Below, one piece after another: positions 46,120 through 55,205 of a stretch of 64,000 bases of DNA. Every line of letters begins with the position of its first letter. The first letter of the stretch is position 1. This DNA comes from an uncultured Alteromonadaceae bacterium (lineage in GTDB: Bacteria > Pseudomonadota > Gammaproteobacteria > Enterobacterales > Alteromonadaceae), in contig CANMXU010000010.1 of the NCBI GenBank assembly GCA_947501935.1, forward strand, positions 80,637-144,636, in the 5' to 3' direction. The translations under genes and the position numbers were made by a program. The notes below the pieces were generated by a model. It had not been told where the DNA came from. It searched no databases and saw only the letters and a list, made by a program, of their open reading frames with translations.

Positions 46120-47386
46120 ACCGCTGAGTTTATTTTTAGGCTTTCGTTATGTGCGAAGTCGACACGGCAATGGTTTTTCGTCGTTTATTTCTGCTTCATC
46201 AACTATAGGTATTGCACTTGGGGTATTAGTGCTGATTGTTGTGCTTTCAGCGATGAATGGTTTTGAACGGGAGCTATCTCAACGCTTACTTTCAATTGTT
46301 CCTCATGGTGAATTAGTCGCAGTAAATACCCCGATTGAAAATTGGCCAAATCAGGTACAAAAAATTCAGCGAAAGCCACATGTTATCGCGGCAGCGCCAG
46401 TAATAAAATTAACCGGTATGATGCAAAAAGGCAGTGAATTAAAAGGTATTGAACTGCGCGGTGTTGACGTAAAACTGGAAAGTTTAGTATCAGAAATTAC
46501 CAGCTTTATGATTTCTGGCGACTGGCAAAACCTATCACAAGAAAATGGTGTGGTTATTGGTGCTGGTGTTGCCAAAAAGCTAGGGGTTAAGGTTGGCGAT
46601 AAAGTACAGGTTTTACTGCCTAAAACAACTGCGCCTGATGTGAGTAATCAGGGGCAGCAGTTATCAAGAAAATTTCCCGCCTTGCTAAAACGAAATGTCA
46701 CTATTGTTGGAATATTCAAATTTGGCGGCACTATTGATGATCTATTAGTATACAGCTCGTTGGCACAAGCTGCTGATATAATGCAGTACCAAGCTGGGCA
46801 GGTTCAAGGCATACGCATTAAAGTTGATGATGTTTTTCTTGCCCCACAAGTGATCAGAAATGTGGCTAATCAATTTAACCACCATGTTTATATTGAAGAT
46901 TGGACGCGTACTCAAGGGCACGTTTTTAATGATATTCAGCTAGTACGAATGGTGATGTTTATTGTGCTGGTATTAGTGATTGCCGTGGCGAGCTTTAATA
47001 TTGTTTCTACTTTGATTATGGCGGTAAATGAGAAGAAAAGTGATATCGCCATTTTAAAAACTATGGGGGCAAGTTCGGCCACCATTATGGGCAGTTTTAT
47101 GATCCAAGGTTTAGTCAATGGGGTATTAGGTTGTGTGGTTGGCGCATTCTTAGGTGTTTATCTATCGTTAAATTTAACCGGTATAATTATTAATATTGAA
47201 GCTTTATTAGGCATTACTATTTTATCAGCAGATGTTTATTTTATTGATTTTATTCCAAGCCAATTAAACCCTAGCGATATTTATTTTACTGTAATTACCG
47301 CATTAATTTTGAGTTTAATTGCTACGGTTTACCCAGCGTGGCGAGCAACTAAAATAGAGCCTGCAGATGTGCTTGGCCAAGTGTAA
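46112..47386 (+). CDS. lolE: Lipoprotein-releasing ABC permease LolE
   Basis: The 424-aa paralogue of LolC begins KPLSLFLGFRYVRSRHGNGFSSFISASSTIGIALGVLVLIVVLSAMNGFERELS and ends ATVYPAWRATKIEPADVLG. It has the same four-helix topology with a large periplasmic domain. LolE contacts the lipoprotein during release. It is the last gene of the lolCDE operon; a convergent DUF2062 gene begins after a 15-bp gap. Confidence 0.95.
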   Translation: MFKPLSLFLGFRYVRSRHGNGFSSFISASSTIGIALGVLVLIVVLSAMNGFERELSQRLLSIVPHGELVAVNTPIENWPNQVQKIQRKPHVIAAAPVIKLTGMMQKGSELKGIELRGVDVKLESLVSEITSFMISGDWQNLSQENGVVIGAGVAKKLGVKVGDKVQVLLPKTTAPDVSNQGQQLSRKFPALLKRNVTIVGIFKFGGTIDDLLVYSSLAQAADIMQYQAGQVQGIRIKVDDVFLAPQVIRNVANQFNHHVYIEDWTRTQGHVFNDIQLVRMVMFIVLVLVIAVASFNIVSTLIMAVNEKKSDIAILKTMGASSATIMGSFMIQGLVNGVLGCVVGAFLGVYLSLNLTGIIINIEALLGITILSADVYFIDFIPSQLNPSDIYFTVITALILSLIATVYPAWRATKIEPADVLGQV

Positions 47387-47401
47387 TTAATCGTTAATGA
47401 C

Positions 47402-47926
47402 TTACTTTTGCTCATCTTTTTTGGCTTGGCGTTTTTTCCACTCTTTTACTACGGAATAACGCCATAAGGTTTGAATACTGAAATAGGCGATAGTTGCAGC
47501 TAACGTCGCCATAATGCCACAACCTAGCAGAAAAGCCGGACCAATAGTCGATAAGCTATCGACTACCCATTGCCAACTGGCATCAAAAGCAAACTCTTGC
47601 TTTGGCGTACCTAATACCCAAGTGCCTACTACGTAACAGGCGTAAAAAATAACCGGTATAGTTACTGGATTGGTGACCCATACTAAAGCGACGGCTAGCG
47701 GTAAGTTGGCATGTACTATAATAGCTATGCCTGCTGCGAGGATCATTTGAAATGGAATGGGTATAAAAGCACAAAAAAGTCCAACTGCAAAGGCTTTTGC
47801 AACTGAGTGTCGGTTTAAATGCCATAAGTTACCATTGTGTAGTAGCTCACCAAAAACTTGTAAATACTTATTTGTTTTTATGGTGTGGTGATCGGGCATA
47901 AATTTTTTAATGGTTTTTTTGGGCAT
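47402..47926 (-). CDS. DUF2062 membrane protein
   Basis: The 174-aa protein has an N-terminal KFMPDHHTIK motif and about three hydrophobic segments with RHSVAKAFAVGLFCAFIPIPFQMILA and LVWVTNPVTIPVIFY. These mark the DUF2062 family of inner-membrane proteins of unknown role. It is encoded convergent to lolE. Its start lies a few bases from a decayed MITE at 47938. Confidence 0.85.
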   Translation of the reverse strand: MPKKTIKKFMPDHHTIKTNKYLQVFGELLHNGNLWHLNRHSVAKAFAVGLFCAFIPIPFQMILAAGIAIIVHANLPLAVALVWVTNPVTIPVIFYACYVVGTWVLGTPKQEFAFDASWQWVVDSLSTIGPAFLLGCGIMATLAATIAYFSIQTLWRYSVVKEWKKRQAKKDEQK

Positions 47927-47937
47927 CGTTGATACTA

Positions 47938-48015
47938 GGGCCTGTTGATGTTTATAGTTCTGTTATTCTTAAAAATAACCTGTACCAGAGGCTAAAATGA
48001 AAGACTAACAGTTCC
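47938..48015. mobile_element. Short decayed MITE, relative of the element at 10319
   Basis: The 78-bp stretch starts GGGCCTGTTGATG and ends TGAAAGACTAACAGTTCC, with TA on both sides (47936-47937 and 48016-48017). The inner part TTTATAGTTCTGTTATTCTT matches the complement of the right end of the 266-bp MITE (AAGAACAACAGAACTATAAA) except for small changes. The right end matches the other repeat loosely. It lies between the divergent DUF2062 and comEC genes, whose start codons are at 47926 and 48038, so it occupies most of their promoter region. Confidence 0.6.
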
Positions 48016-48037
48016 TAAATTTTGGAATTTAATCACT

Positions 48038-50473
48038 ATGGAACGGTGGCTACTGACATTTTTTATTGGCGCTATCTGTGCGTTTTTTCTACCTTTAACG
48101 CCGACCACTTATTATGTCATCTTATTCGCATTGGTTGCAATGCTCTTTCTTTGTATTAAAGGGCTGAAATTATACAGCGGTTTCTTTTTTGCGCTTTCGT
48201 GGGTATTTGCTCATGGTTCTTCATATCAAAACATTTGGCTAGCTAATAATATTGATGACGCTGATTTTTTTGCTAAAACTCATCTTATTACTGGCCGTAT
48301 TGATACTTTATATTTATCGGATAAAGCTGAAGCTAACCATTCTTCCCATCGTTTTAATATTGAAGTATTTAGCATTGACCAGCAAATATTAGCACGGCCG
48401 ATAAAGTTGCGCTTAAGTTGGGATCATCAACAGAGCTTCCTTATAACTAAGAAGCTTAAAAGGGAGAGGCATAAACAAAAGCAGCCCAAGCAAGGCCAAG
48501 AGTGGCAATTGATGGTGAAAATAAAACCAGCGCACGGCTTTGCTAATATTGGTGGCTTTAGCTATCAAACCTGGCTTAGGCATAAAGATATTCATGCTAG
48601 TGGTTATGTTAAAAACCATGTCAATAATGCCTTGAATAAATCAGATACCTCATTTCGACAAGCTCTGTTTGCAAAAACTGAAAGCATGATGCCCAAACAT
48701 CATTTAGCGCCGTTAATTTATGCATTAAGTTATGGCGAGCGTAGTGCGATTTCAGCGCAGCACTGGCAGGTATTACAAGCAACTGGTACTCAACACCTTA
48801 TGGCTATTTCAGGCTTGCATTTAGGTTTAGTGGCAACCGGTGCATTTTATTTTTTTAATTTTATTTTGAAAATATTGCCATGGACATGGCTTTCGCGCTT
48901 AGGTGTTGCTACAGGTGTTAATTTATATCTTGTTAATGTAAATACTAGGGTGTTAGCGGTGGTGCTTAGTTGCCTAGTCGCTTTTATTTATGCTTATTTA
49001 GCAGGCTTTTCATTACCAACCATTCGGGCCTTAGTCATGTTATTGCTTTATTGGTTGAGCCGATTAAGCGCTATAAAGTTATCACTAAGTTTGTGGTTAT
49101 TATTAACCTTGTTTATTTTGATACTGATAGAGCCAATGGCGTTGATCAGCGCAAGCTTTTGGCTCTCGGTTTATGCGGTAAGTATTATTTTCTTAATGTT
49201 GTGGCGGCTATCGTCGTTTCAAAAAAATAACCTACCTTCACTTTTTTGGCTTAGTTGGTTAAAAAGTTTAGCTATTGTTCAATTAGGTTTAACCATGCTG
49301 ATGTTGCCAATTGTTGCACTATATAGTCAGCAAATTTCTACAGTGGCATTTTTAGCCAATATTGTTGCAGTACCCTGGATGAGCTTTACTACTATACCTT
49401 TGTGTTTATTGTCGTTAATTTCCATGAATATTAGCTCTTGGTTAAGTGAGGCTCTGTTAATGCTCGCGCTTAGTAGTTTAGATATTATTTGGTTTTGGCT
49501 TGAGCGGCTAACAGCTCAATCTTGGGCGTTATTATCTTTATCCGCTTATTCAGCATTTTGTTTAGCATTGCTTGTCTTCATCGCCGCATTCGTATGGTTC
49601 TTGCGTCTTGAGCGGTATTTATTTAAATCGGTTGCCGTTATAGCAATAAGCTTACTTTTCACTTTATTCCTAACATATTTTTTAACGGTATTTTCAAGTG
49701 ATGCTAATAAAGATAAGTGGCAAGTGAGTGTAATGGATGTTGGTCAAGGCTTAGCTATTGTGATTGAAAAAAACCATAAAGCGATAATTTATGACACCGG
49801 CGCAAGTTACCCAAGCGGTTTTAATATGGCCGAGTCGGTATTGATGCCTTACCTGCAATTTCAGGGCATTAGCCAAATAGATAAAGTGCTTATCAGTCAT
49901 CAAGATAATGATCACGCTGGCGGCTTAAAAAAGCTTCGGGAAAATATTGCTATTGATTCGGTACTAGCCAATTCAGAAATATTATCGGCTGATAGCTTAT
50001 GTTCAACAAATCAAAGTTTTATCTGGCAAGGGCTCAGCTTTGATATTATTTGGCCACTTACGGGTAAAGCTTTATCAGCTAAAACTAATGACCGTTCCTG
50101 TGTGATCAAAGTTAGCGACAACCAACACAGTATTTTGTTAACTGGTGATATTTCTAAAAAAGTTGAGCAACAATTAGTTGAGCAAAAATTACTACCAACA
50201 GCTGATGTGGTGATTGTGCCGCATCATGGTTCGTTATCTTCATCCAGTGAAGCCTTTATTTCTACTTTAAATGTTGAAACTGCCATTGTTAGCAGTGGTT
50301 TTATGAATAGGTGGAATATGCCAAAACCTGCAGTGGTAAAGCGTTATCTAGATAAAAACATTAAATTACATAATACCGCCACACAGGGCATGGTGTCGGT
50401 ATTGGTATCTGATAATTCATTGAAAGTTAAGCAATATAGGCAAGATGTCTGGCCATTTTGGTTTGCTAATTAA
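48038..50473 (+). CDS. comEC: DNA internalization protein ComEC/Rec2
   Basis: The 811-aa protein has N-terminal membrane helices with a DUF4131 region, the competence domain (about 215-480; YGERSAISAQHWQVLQATGTQHLMAISGLHLGL), and a C-terminal metallo-beta-lactamase-like domain (about 560-790) with VMDVGQGLAIVI, SHQDNDHAGG and VPHHGS. The metal-binding HxDxDHxG pattern is intact as HQDNDHAG. ComEC forms the inner-membrane channel for single-stranded DNA in natural transformation. A decayed MITE sits directly before it. Confidence 0.9.
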   Translation: MERWLLTFFIGAICAFFLPLTPTTYYVILFALVAMLFLCIKGLKLYSGFFFALSWVFAHGSSYQNIWLANNIDDADFFAKTHLITGRIDTLYLSDKAEANHSSHRFNIEVFSIDQQILARPIKLRLSWDHQQSFLITKKLKRERHKQKQPKQGQEWQLMVKIKPAHGFANIGGFSYQTWLRHKDIHASGYVKNHVNNALNKSDTSFRQALFAKTESMMPKHHLAPLIYALSYGERSAISAQHWQVLQATGTQHLMAISGLHLGLVATGAFYFFNFILKILPWTWLSRLGVATGVNLYLVNVNTRVLAVVLSCLVAFIYAYLAGFSLPTIRALVMLLLYWLSRLSAIKLSLSLWLLLTLFILILIEPMALISASFWLSVYAVSIIFLMLWRLSSFQKNNLPSLFWLSWLKSLAIVQLGLTMLMLPIVALYSQQISTVAFLANIVAVPWMSFTTIPLCLLSLISMNISSWLSEALLMLALSSLDIIWFWLERLTAQSWALLSLSAYSAFCLALLVFIAAFVWFLRLERYLFKSVAVIAISLLFTLFLTYFLTVFSSDANKDKWQVSVMDVGQGLAIVIEKNHKAIIYDTGASYPSGFNMAESVLMPYLQFQGISQIDKVLISHQDNDHAGGLKKLRENIAIDSVLANSEILSADSLCSTNQSFIWQGLSFDIIWPLTGKALSAKTNDRSCVIKVSDNQHSILLTGDISKKVEQQLVEQKLLPTADVVIVPHHGSLSSSSEAFISTLNVETAIVSSGFMNRWNMPKPAVVKRYLDKNIKLHNTATQGMVSVLVSDNSLKVKQYRQDVWPFWFAN

Positions 50474-50590
50474 GCTGATATTCTCTTTCTAAAGCAATTT
50501 CTTTGGTGATTGTTTTTCTAATTAGTTGGTAGATAAGGAAAATAGCGTTAAAATAATCGACAATTTTTTAGTGTTCACCCGAGACTATGC

Positions 50591-52336
50591 ATGCAGACTT
50601 CAGTAGAAGCGACTACTTGGCAAAATTTTAAACGTTTACTGGGCTATACCAAGCCTTATAAAATGGGGCTAGTAGTATCGGTTTTGGGCATGCTTGGTTA
50701 TGCTGGCATTGACGTATTATTTTTATCAAAACTACAGCCGTTAATTGATGACGGTTTAACTGATGTTGATCCTAACTTTATGAAATGGGCACCAATATTC
50801 GTTATTGTCTGTTTTCTCTTTCGTGGCGCCAGCCATTTTGTTGGTAATTATTGCTTAGCTTGGGTTGGTAATAATGTTGTTTCTGATTTTCGCCAAGCGA
50901 TTTTTGAACATATTATGAAAATGTCGGTGAGCTTTCACGATAGAGAGTCAACCGGCACCTTAATTTCCAAACTTACTTACGACACTGAACAAGTACTAAA
51001 TGCCACCAGTAAGGCGCTGTTAACCTTAATTCAGCAGGGCGCTTTTGTCATAGGCTTGTTGTTTATGATGTTTTATCAAAGCTGGCAACTCTCGTTAATT
51101 TTTTTACTGATAGTGCCTGTTATCGCCATTATCATCACTATTGTTTCTAAACGTTTTCGTAAGGTAAGTAAAAACATTCAAGGAGCAATGGGTGAAGTTA
51201 CCAGTGCCGCTGAGCAAACCTTTAATGGTCATAAAGTGGTTTTAACTTTTGACGGCCATGAACGTGAATTTAAACGCTTTGAAACTATTAACAAAAATAA
51301 CCGCCAGCAACGGATGAAAATGGTGGCAACCAAAGCCTCTAGTGTGCCGATTATTCAAATTATTGCCTCATTTGCTTTAGCCTTTATTTTATATGTGGTG
51401 ACTTTAGATTCTATGGCTGATATTTCGCCAGGGCAATTTATTGCGGTGATCACCTACATGACTATGATCATGAACCCTTTAAAGCAGTTAACTAATGTTA
51501 ATAGTGAATTTCAACGTGGCATGGCCGCTTGTACCAGTATTTTTGCCATTTTAGACCAAGAGGTCGAAACTGATAACGGCACTAAAGCGTTGGTTAGAGC
51601 ACAAGGCAATATTGAGTTTAGCCATGTGAATTTTTGCTATGGCGAAGATGAAAAAACACTAGCTTTAGATGATGTTTCTTTTACGGTAAAACCGGGTGAA
51701 ACAGTGGCTTTTGTTGGTCAGTCGGGTAGTGGTAAATCAACCGCGAGTTCATTATTACTGCGTTTTTATGACGCCAGCCAAGGTGAAGTGCTCATTGATG
51801 GTACTAATATTGAAACTTATAAGTTAAAAGATTTACGCAAACAGTTTGCTTATGTGTCGCAACAGGTTGTACTTTTTAACGACACTGTTGCTAATAACAT
51901 TGCTTATGGTAACCCTGAGGCTAGCCGAGAAGATATTATTGCTGCGGCCAAAAGCGCACATGTTTGGGAGTTTATTGAAAATACTCCTGAAGGTTTAGAC
52001 GCTAATATTGGCGAGAATGGCGCAAAATTATCAGGCGGACAACGTCAACGTATCGCTATTGCTCGCGCGCTACTATGCCAAGCACCATTTTTGATTTTAG
52101 ATGAAGCGACTAGCGCTTTAGATACTGAGTCTGAACGTCATATTCAAGACGCTTTGCAGGTTTTACAAAAAAATAGAACCTGTATCGTTATCGCACATCG
52201 TTTATCTACCATTGAAAGTGCCGATAAAATTATCGTCATGAAAGAAGGTAAAATTATTGAGCAGGGTGATCATCAAAGCTTGATTGAAAAAGACAGCGCA
52301 TATGCACAGCTACATCGATTGCAGTTTGGTTCGTAA
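50591..52336 (+). CDS. msbA: Lipid A export ABC transporter MsbA
   Basis: The 581-aa half-transporter has six membrane helices (about 20-310) and a C-terminal ABC domain with Walker A GQSGSGKST, signature LSGGQRQR, Walker B FLILDEATSALD and H-loop IAHRLST. It matches E. coli MsbA in length and layout. It flips lipid A-core to the outer leaflet of the inner membrane. It is followed by lpxK after three bases and heads the msbA-lpxK-ycaR-kdsB unit. Confidence 0.95.
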   Translation: MQTSVEATTWQNFKRLLGYTKPYKMGLVVSVLGMLGYAGIDVLFLSKLQPLIDDGLTDVDPNFMKWAPIFVIVCFLFRGASHFVGNYCLAWVGNNVVSDFRQAIFEHIMKMSVSFHDRESTGTLISKLTYDTEQVLNATSKALLTLIQQGAFVIGLLFMMFYQSWQLSLIFLLIVPVIAIIITIVSKRFRKVSKNIQGAMGEVTSAAEQTFNGHKVVLTFDGHEREFKRFETINKNNRQQRMKMVATKASSVPIIQIIASFALAFILYVVTLDSMADISPGQFIAVITYMTMIMNPLKQLTNVNSEFQRGMAACTSIFAILDQEVETDNGTKALVRAQGNIEFSHVNFCYGEDEKTLALDDVSFTVKPGETVAFVGQSGSGKSTASSLLLRFYDASQGEVLIDGTNIETYKLKDLRKQFAYVSQQVVLFNDTVANNIAYGNPEASREDIIAAAKSAHVWEFIENTPEGLDANIGENGAKLSGGQRQRIAIARALLCQAPFLILDEATSALDTESERHIQDALQVLQKNRTCIVIAHRLSTIESADKIIVMKEGKIIEQGDHQSLIEKDSAYAQLHRLQFGS

Positions 52337-52339
52337 ACA

Positions 52340-53386
52340 ATGCGTTTAATCGAGCAGGTTTGGTTTAAAGGTCATAACGCCAAATTTATTTTAGTGCCGC
52401 TATTATTACCTTTAACATTTTTGTTCTGGTTATTGTCGGTGTGTCGGCGCTTAGCGTTCAAGTTAGGCCTTATAAAAAGTACCACCTTAGCGGCGCCAGT
52501 TGTTGTCGTTGGTAATATTGGCATTGGCGGCAACGGCAAAACACCTGTGGTAGTTCATTTAGTTGAACTCTGCCAACAGCTAGGTTTAAAGCCGGGGGTT
52601 ATCAGCCGAGGTTATGGCTCAAACGCACCGCATTACCCTTATTTACTCGATCAAACCAGTAACTCAGAGCTAGCAGGAGATGAGCCGCTGCTTATTTTTA
52701 AGCGTTGCAATGTACCGGTAGTTATTGGGGCAGATCGCATCGCTGATGGTGAAAAATTAATTGAACAGGGCTGTAATATATTAATCGCCGATGACGGTTT
52801 GCAGCATTATAAAATGGCGCGTTCACTAGAGCTTATTGTGGTTGATGGAAAACGTTTATTTGGTAATGGTTTATTATTGCCTGCAGGTCCACTTCGTGAA
52901 GGGCTTTGGCGATTACAAGCGCCAGCTAAATTAATTGCTAACGGCCAAATCGCTCAAAGTCAAAAAACAGATGCCTTGTTAAATAGTGCTTTAAGAATGT
53001 CATTAAAGGCTCAGCATGTTTGCCACCTTAAAACTAATCAGCAGCTTTCATTAATTGAGTTCATCAAAAAATATCCAAAAGTTAATGCTCTTGCGGGCAT
53101 TGGTGATCCTGACCGTTTTTTTAAGACCTTATCCGTAAATGGTTTTGAACTTGGTCAAAGCCAAGGCTTTGTTGATCATCATAAGTTCTCAGCACTAGAT
53201 TTAAATGCTTTCGAGCAAAGCCTACCTTTAATTATGACTGAAAAAGATGCGGTAAAATGTTTAGCTTTTGCTAATGACAATTGCTGGTATTTACCCGTAA
53301 GCGCCGAGTTTAGTGAAACTGATAGTAATAAATTGCTTGCTGACATTAAGCACTTGGCATGTAAAAATAAGCTATTAAGCGCATGA
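52340..53386 (+). CDS. lpxK: Tetraacyldisaccharide 4'-kinase LpxK
   Basis: The 348-aa protein has an N-terminal membrane helix, the P-loop [17 protein letters not shown], then [13 protein letters not shown], and the catalytic region [23 protein letters not shown]. It phosphorylates the 4' position of the lipid A disaccharide precursor. Gene order msbA-lpxK-ycaR-kdsB is conserved in gammaproteobacteria. It starts three bases after msbA. Confidence 0.95.
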   Translation: MRLIEQVWFKGHNAKFILVPLLLPLTFLFWLLSVCRRLAFKLGLIKSTTLAAPVVVVGNIGIGGNGKTPVVVHLVELCQQLGLKPGVISRGYGSNAPHYPYLLDQTSNSELAGDEPLLIFKRCNVPVVIGADRIADGEKLIEQGCNILIADDGLQHYKMARSLELIVVDGKRLFGNGLLLPAGPLREGLWRLQAPAKLIANGQIAQSQKTDALLNSALRMSLKAQHVCHLKTNQQLSLIEFIKKYPKVNALAGIGDPDRFFKTLSVNGFELGQSQGFVDHHKFSALDLNAFEQSLPLIMTEKDAVKCLAFANDNCWYLPVSAEFSETDSNKLLADIKHLACKNKLLSA

Positions 53387-53429
53387 GTGCTTAATTTACC
53401 TAACAATAAAACGAATACGAGAAACAAAC

Positions 53430-53612
53430 ATGGCTTTTGATACTAAACTAATGGAAATTCTTGCCTGCCCAGTGTGTAAAGGCAAATTAGACTATAACAA
53501 AGAGCAACAACAGCTTATTTGTAAATTCGATCGTTTATCTTACCCAATTGAAAAAGGCATTCCGGTATTATTGGAAAGTGAAGCTAGCCGTTTACCTAGC
53601 GAAGAGAGTTAA
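53430..53612 (+). CDS. ycaR: Trm112-like zinc-ribbon protein YcaR
   Basis: The 60-aa protein matches YcaR/Trm112: [17 protein letters not shown], then [20 protein letters not shown]. Only the first Cys pair (CPVC) and one later Cys are present, as in this bacterial branch. The function is unknown, although its place between lpxK and kdsB is conserved. The stop codon overlaps the kdsB start by one base. Confidence 0.9.
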   Translation: MAFDTKLMEILACPVCKGKLDYNKEQQQLICKFDRLSYPIEKGIPVLLESEASRLPSEES

Positions 53613-54385
53613 TGATGACGTCGTTTGTGGTTGTTATTCCAGCAAGGTTTGAATCGTCTCGCTTACCGGGAAAAGTACTCGCTGATATTGAAGGCAAGCC
53701 GATGATCCAATGGGTTGTTGAAAAAGCCAAACAAAGTGGCGCAGCGAAAGTCATTGTTGCAACTGATAATGATGATGTTGCTGCTGCTGTTGAAAAATTT
53801 GGTGGCGAAGTATGTAAAACCCGCGCAGATCATCAATCAGGCACTGAACGTTTAGCTGAAGTGATGGAGCAATATAAATTCGCTGATGACCAAGTTATTG
53901 TTAACGTACAAGGGGATGAGCCTTTTATTCCTGCTGAAAATATTACTCAAGTAGCAGCAAACTTAGCTAATCAAAATACTGCGCGTATGGCAACGTTAGC
54001 CATGACCATTGATGACGTTGAAGAAGCATTTAACCCTAATGCCGTAAAAGTTTTGTGTGATAAAGACGGTTATGCGCTTTATTTTAGCCGTGCAACCATT
54101 CCCTATGATCGTCAGCGGTTTTTAAATAACGCTAACGTACAAGAAATTGGCAACTTTTACAAACGCCATATCGGTATATACGCTTATCGCGCCGGTTTTA
54201 TTAAAGATTACGTTACTTGGCCTGCCAGCCAGTTAGAGCAAATAGAGTCATTAGAACAATTACGGGTTTTATGGCAAGGTGAAAAAATTCATGTTGACGT
54301 GGCTAAAACCCGCTTGCCAGTAGAAGGGGTGGATACTCCTGAAGATTTGGCCAAAGCACGAGCGTTCGCTAAAGCGCTTAACTAG
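53612..54385 (+). CDS. kdsB: 3-deoxy-manno-octulosonate cytidylyltransferase KdsB
   Basis: The 257-aa protein has [45 protein letters not shown] and [15 protein letters not shown], all typical of KdsB. It activates Kdo with CTP for LPS core assembly. It is the last gene of the unit and is followed by a strong terminator. The start may be the first ATG or the adjacent second ATG. Confidence 0.95.
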   Translation: MMTSFVVVIPARFESSRLPGKVLADIEGKPMIQWVVEKAKQSGAAKVIVATDNDDVAAAVEKFGGEVCKTRADHQSGTERLAEVMEQYKFADDQVIVNVQGDEPFIPAENITQVAANLANQNTARMATLAMTIDDVEEAFNPNAVKVLCDKDGYALYFSRATIPYDRQRFLNNANVQEIGNFYKRHIGIYAYRAGFIKDYVTWPASQLEQIESLEQLRVLWQGEKIHVDVAKTRLPVEGVDTPEDLAKARAFAKALN

Positions 54386-54439
54386 CTTTTAATTTGTTCG
54401 CAGACGCCGGTTCCACGATCAACTTATTAGCACTCTATA

Positions 54440-54475
54440 AACTTCTAAATAACTTTATTTAGAAGTTTTTTATTT
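54440..54475 (+). terminator. Rho-independent terminator after kdsB
   Basis: A 12-bp perfect stem AACTTCTAAATA (54440-54451) with TATTTAGAAGTT (54456-54467) is followed by a T-run. Confidence 0.9.
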
Positions 54476-55205
54476 TTATGAATCAAATTCAGTTTCTGCA
54501 CTTTCCCCTTTCTTGTAAACCTACTTAATGTTTTATCATTTACTTATAGTTAAATTCAATTTTCACCCTGGTTGAAAAAACAAACCTTTATTGGTTGTTA
54601 TTTGACCAGCGCTGTGAAAGTAGATCAAAAAAACTTAAATAAAATACACTTTTTTCACATTTTTTAACATAAATATTGTTGTGTTTGTAATTAAAGCTTT
54701 ACGCAGGTGTTGTTTATTTAGGCATCCCTTTGTTATTACAATGAAAAATGTATTTTTTATGATTTGTTTTTGGATATTCGCCAGCAGACAAGGAGAACTG
54801 AAGTTTTGTTGTTGGTTTATTTCTAAGCGCTTGTTTTTTAATTATTTATTTGATTTATCTTTATGTTTCATAGTTCTCATTTTTTGATATAAATGAAAGT
54901 AGTACATTTTTAAATAAAACACTATCTTTTCATATTGAATTTTCTTAACTGTTGTTTTTTATCGTTTTTGTTCTACGCTGATAAGGTCATCTTTATGTTA
55001 GGTTGTTTCATTGTGTAAGTGGTTTTTTCAAGTTGTTATTAGTGGTGTTGACCCAGTTACATAATTAGTTATAACATCTTGTTCGACCAGATATATTCGT
55101 ATATTTAATGCGTTATGTCTTATGTCTAAAAAGAATAATAAGCTAAAAGGCAATATAGCCTTAACTTTAAACACACGAATCACGAAAGTGGTCCAGGGAG
55201 TATAT
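54476..55205 (+). other. Long AT-rich leader region of the TonB-dependent receptor gene
   Basis: No gene is supported here. A possible CRP-like site (TGTGAAAGTAGATCAA, 54613-54628) matches one half of the consensus well and the other poorly. A 28-codon upstream extension of the receptor frame (from ATG 55122) exists but lacks signal-peptide character. The length suggests a long 5' untranslated region or several control sites. Confidence 0.4.

Noticed and set aside
54613..54628. CRP-binding site upstream of the receptor
   Set aside because: Only the TGTGA half matches; the second half deviates, so it is mentioned within the region entry but not called as a separate site.
54681..54887. 68-aa frame upstream of the TonB receptor
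   Set aside because: AT-rich, Phe/Cys-rich product, no ribosome-binding site and no recognisable pattern; probably chance.
55122..55205. 28-residue N-terminal extension of the TonB receptor
   Set aside because: It would bury the signal peptide; the ATG at 55206 has a good GGGAG site and the usual receptor N-terminus.
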